DNA from: JBIKVP01 sp044356745
Lineage (GTDB): Bacteria > Pseudomonadota > Alphaproteobacteria > Rhizobiales > Beijerinckiaceae
Assembly: GCA_044356745.1 (NCBI GenBank)
Contig: JBIKVP010000047.1
Span: 1-14,828, forward strand
DNA: 14,828 nt
Direction: 5' to 3'
Below, piece by piece: positions 12,410 to 14,828 of this stretch. A program made the position numbers and the translations under genes. Below the pieces are notes generated by a model that was given only the letters and a program-made list of their open reading frames with translations, made no database searches and was not told the origin of the DNA. Numbering within the stretch: position 1 is the stretch's first letter; each line of letters starts with the position of its first letter.

Positions 12410-14713
12410 TCATTGAAAAGGTATATTAGCTTTCCAATACCATCGGAAAGCTTCCGAGCGATCTCTTTCCACGTTAATACCATGCCAGTAAAAATTGCCA
12501 ATCTCACTCATTGCAGGTTTGTAATTTTGAGCAGCCGCCTTACTATACCATTCAAAAGCAAGGGAATCATTCATTTGTGTGCCTACACCTTTTTGATACA
12601 AATAACCTGCAAGATACTGTCCATATCTGTGATTTAGATTTGCAGCTTTCAAAATCAATTCAAAAGCCAATTGTGAGCTCTGCAACGTTCCTTTTCCCTC
12701 ATAGTACATTTGTCCCAAACGTAGTTGTGCTTCTGCATGATCTTGTTGAACAGCTTTTTGAAACCACCGGATGGCTTCTTCCAAATCCTGTTCAAGACCA
12801 TAAGCACCCTTTTCATAAGCCTCGCCAAAAAAGAATTGGGCATCAGCTGAGTTATTATTGGCCGCTTTTCTGAACCAGAGTAAAGCAGTTTTGTCGCTTC
12901 GTTCAACGCCGCGCCCATAGAGATAACTCCAACCTATATTGTGTTGAGCTAAACTATTGTTTTGTGTCGCTGATTTCAGATAGTATTCGAACGCTTTTGA
13001 TAAATTTGTCTCAACACCTTTACCTGTGTCATAAGCATAACCGAGATTAAGTTGCCCCCAAGCGTCTCCATTTTCGGCAGATTTACGAAACCACAAAACA
13101 GACTGCTCCTCATTTTTATCAAAAAGCGTACCATCTCGGTAAGCAATTCCCAACCTGTTATACGCTTCAGTAGAACCTTTATCAGCGGCTAACGTGTAAA
13201 AATGAATCGCTCGCTCTTTGTCTAGAGGCACAATCTTTCCACCTTGATAAACAGTTCCAAGATAATTGAGACTTGGTATATCCCCTAAATCCCCCGCTTT
13301 TTTGTAATAATCGAAGCCTTTTTCAATATTCTTTTCAACACCCACACCATTTATATGAATGTATCCCATATTTTTAAGTGCAGATATATCCCCTTGGGCT
13401 GAGGCTTGCAGACAGGCTTCAAGCAGCTCCTGAGAAAGCGAAACATCTTTTTTCGCCGTGCGGCACAACATTTTATTCGCTTCTTCATCATTTTTAGGAA
13501 CGTTTTTGCCGTTTTTATACATATCTGCGAGTAACGTTAAGGTTGACTGATGATTCTTTTGAGCCGCTTTTTTAAGGTACGCTATGCCCTCTTCAGTTGT
13601 GATAGGAAAGTTTGCGTGTTCTGTTTTCATCGCTCCCAATAAGGCTTGCGCTTTAACATTTCCTCGATCAGCAGCTTTACGCAGCCAATACACCGACTTC
13701 ACAAAATCTGAGGCTCCCAAGTCATTGCCTGCATACAGCTTGCCCAATTCAAATTGTGATCGCTGATCTCCTTGTTGTGCTGCTTTCTCAAACCATTTTC
13801 TCGCATCATCAATGTTTTTGGAAACAGCTTTTCCATGAAGGTAATACTGTCCCAGACTCGCCTGAGAAAGCATATAGCCCGCAGCTCCCGCTTTTTGAAA
13901 ATAGTTGAACGCTGTCAAATCGCTTTGCGAAACATGTTGTCCATGCTCATACATCACACCAAGATTATGCAGTGCTTGCGTATTGTTGTTCATCTCGGCT
14001 TTTTTATACCAATCGATTGCCTTTTCATAATCTTGGAGTACACCTGCACCTGTTTGATACGCATAACCCAAATTGGCTTGTGCGTCGCTATCCCCCAAGC
14101 GTGCAGCTCTCAAGTAGAGTGAAAAAGACATTGCGTAATCTTGATCAACTCCAGTGCCACTCGTGTAAAGGTTCGCTAAACTGTTGATGGCCGGCACATA
14201 GTTGAAACGCACCGATTTCCAATAATAATCAACCGCTTTTTTGGCATCGGCCTCAACCCCGCGACCGTTCAAATGTAGATATGCAAGGTTATTGTAACCA
14301 ATACCCAGAAGATTATTACTTTCACCTCGCCGCGCCCACCACCAGTGCGACGTACCGCTGACGAGACGCTCCAACCAATAAATGGCTTTCTGAGGATCCG
14401 CCTGAACTCCCTCGCCATCAGCATATTTTTTTGATAAATTTAGCATCGCATCGGGAACACCGCGATTAGCTGCTTCCACGTAATAGGCATAAGCAAACGC
14501 TTTATTAATCGCTACACCATGCCCAAAATCATACAACCAACCTAAATTATGGGCTGATTTGGAATCTCCATTATCATAAAGCTCTCGCCATATCTGAGCG
14601 GCTTCCTCAAATTTTCCTTGGTCCGCGAGGGTTTTTGCCTGTATGAGCTGCGCCCTACCCGCATGCGCCATAATGTTTATATAAGCTAAAGCGATAAGTA
14701 ATCCCAAAACCAA
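12410..14713 (-). CDS. Large Sel1-repeat (tetratricopeptide-like) protein, probably exported
   Basis: At least 767 residues, nearly all Sel1-like repeats of ~36 residues with the usual A..NLG..Y..G.GV..D...A..WY.KAA..G pattern; I count about 18-19. They form a superhelical scaffold for protein-protein contacts, often in envelope or host-interaction roles. Two units are irregular: one carries a Trp-rich insert (SHWWWARRGESNN) and one in the middle has a cysteine-containing, expanded second helix. The N-terminus is a hydrophobic segment ending in MAHA-GRA, like a signal peptide with an AxA cleavage site. The marked start is TTG (14713); no ATG or GTG occurs in frame between the upstream stop (14777-14779) and the hydrophobic region, although the frame upstream encodes a fitting basic stretch (TRGIRYFR). 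The start is therefore uncertain. Partner unknown. Confidence 0.88.
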   Translation of the reverse strand: MVLGLLIALAYINIMAHAGRAQLIQAKTLADQGKFEEAAQIWRELYDNGDSKSAHNLGWLYDFGHGVAINKAFAYAYYVEAANRGVPDAMLNLSKKYADGEGVQADPQKAIYWLERLVSGTSHWWWARRGESNNLLGIGYNNLAYLHLNGRGVEADAKKAVDYYWKSVRFNYVPAINSLANLYTSGTGVDQDYAMSFSLYLRAARLGDSDAQANLGYAYQTGAGVLQDYEKAIDWYKKAEMNNNTQALHNLGVMYEHGQHVSQSDLTAFNYFQKAGAAGYMLSQASLGQYYLHGKAVSKNIDDARKWFEKAAQQGDQRSQFELGKLYAGNDLGASDFVKSVYWLRKAADRGNVKAQALLGAMKTEHANFPITTEEGIAYLKKAAQKNHQSTLTLLADMYKNGKNVPKNDEEANKMLCRTAKKDVSLSQELLEACLQASAQGDISALKNMGYIHINGVGVEKNIEKGFDYYKKAGDLGDIPSLNYLGTVYQGGKIVPLDKERAIHFYTLAADKGSTEAYNRLGIAYRDGTLFDKNEEQSVLWFRKSAENGDAWGQLNLGYAYDTGKGVETNLSKAFEYYLKSATQNNSLAQHNIGWSYLYGRGVERSDKTALLWFRKAANNNSADAQFFFGEAYEKGAYGLEQDLEEAIRWFQKAVQQDHAEAQLRLGQMYYEGKGTLQSSQLAFELILKAANLNHRYGQYLAGYLYQKGVGTQMNDSLAFEWYSKAAAQNYKPAMSEIGNFYWHGINVERDRSEAFRWYWKANIPFQ

Positions 14714-14828
14714 ACTCAGAAAAGCAATTCTAAAGTAACGTATACCCCTCGTGAGTGAAGAGTTGGCGTTATCTTTTTATTAAGGTTGTTTTGATTCCAA
14801 TTTGGTATGGGTACGCTTTTAGAACCAG
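14714..14828. promoter_or_regulatory. Upstream region of the Sel1 gene
   Basis: AT-rich 115 nt that should include the promoter and true start of the Sel1 gene (read right to left). I see a GAGGGG (minus strand, near 14745-14751) resembling a ribosome site but with no standard start codon at the right distance. No convincing promoter pair and no other gene. Confidence 0.25.

Overview
The window reads as a moderately AT-leaning alphaproteobacterium. The clearest taxonomic signal is NuoD, whose sequence looks like the standard alphaproteobacterial 49-kDa subunit almost throughout. The genus cannot be named from sequence alone. Two features are unlike the textbook arrangement for the class: nuoD has no other complex I gene next to it, and trpG stands alone.

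Layout. Positions 1-2517 (+) are the end of an accessory type II fatty-acid or polyketide-like operon: a ketosynthase cut by the left edge, a very AT-rich unknown membrane protein, and a FabG-type ketoreductase, joined by an 11-nt gap and an ATGA overlap. A lone cyclic-nucleotide-binding domain protein follows at 2575-3021. A 282-nt spacer rich in inverted repeats leads to a LysR-type regulator (3304-4260). A strong intrinsic terminator then lies just before an ABC-F ATPase of the Uup type (4331-6154). A solitary glutamine amidotransferase (trpG/pabA, 6251-6850) ends the plus-strand block, and its stop codon interlocks with that of the convergent queD.

The rest is minus strand. A probable operon runs from a NnrU-family membrane protein through panB and queE to queD, with tight or overlapping junctions; it combines pantothenate synthesis with two steps of the queuosine/7-deazaguanine pathway. 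Upstream of it are two adjacent uncharacterised genes (9395-10895) that share one repeated helical domain: one copy in the small protein and two in the large one. Then come nuoD as a single gene (11108-12298) and a large, probably exported Sel1-repeat protein (12410-14713) with about 18-19 repeats and no ATG or GTG start.

The best candidates for something undescribed are the AT-rich membrane gene inside the ketosynthase/ketoreductase operon, the family of repeated domains at 9395-10895, the orphan nuoD, and the terminator plus small overlapping reading frame in front of uup. No RNA gene, transposase, CRISPR array or prophage gene was recognised, and no gene-free stretch exceeds 300 nt.
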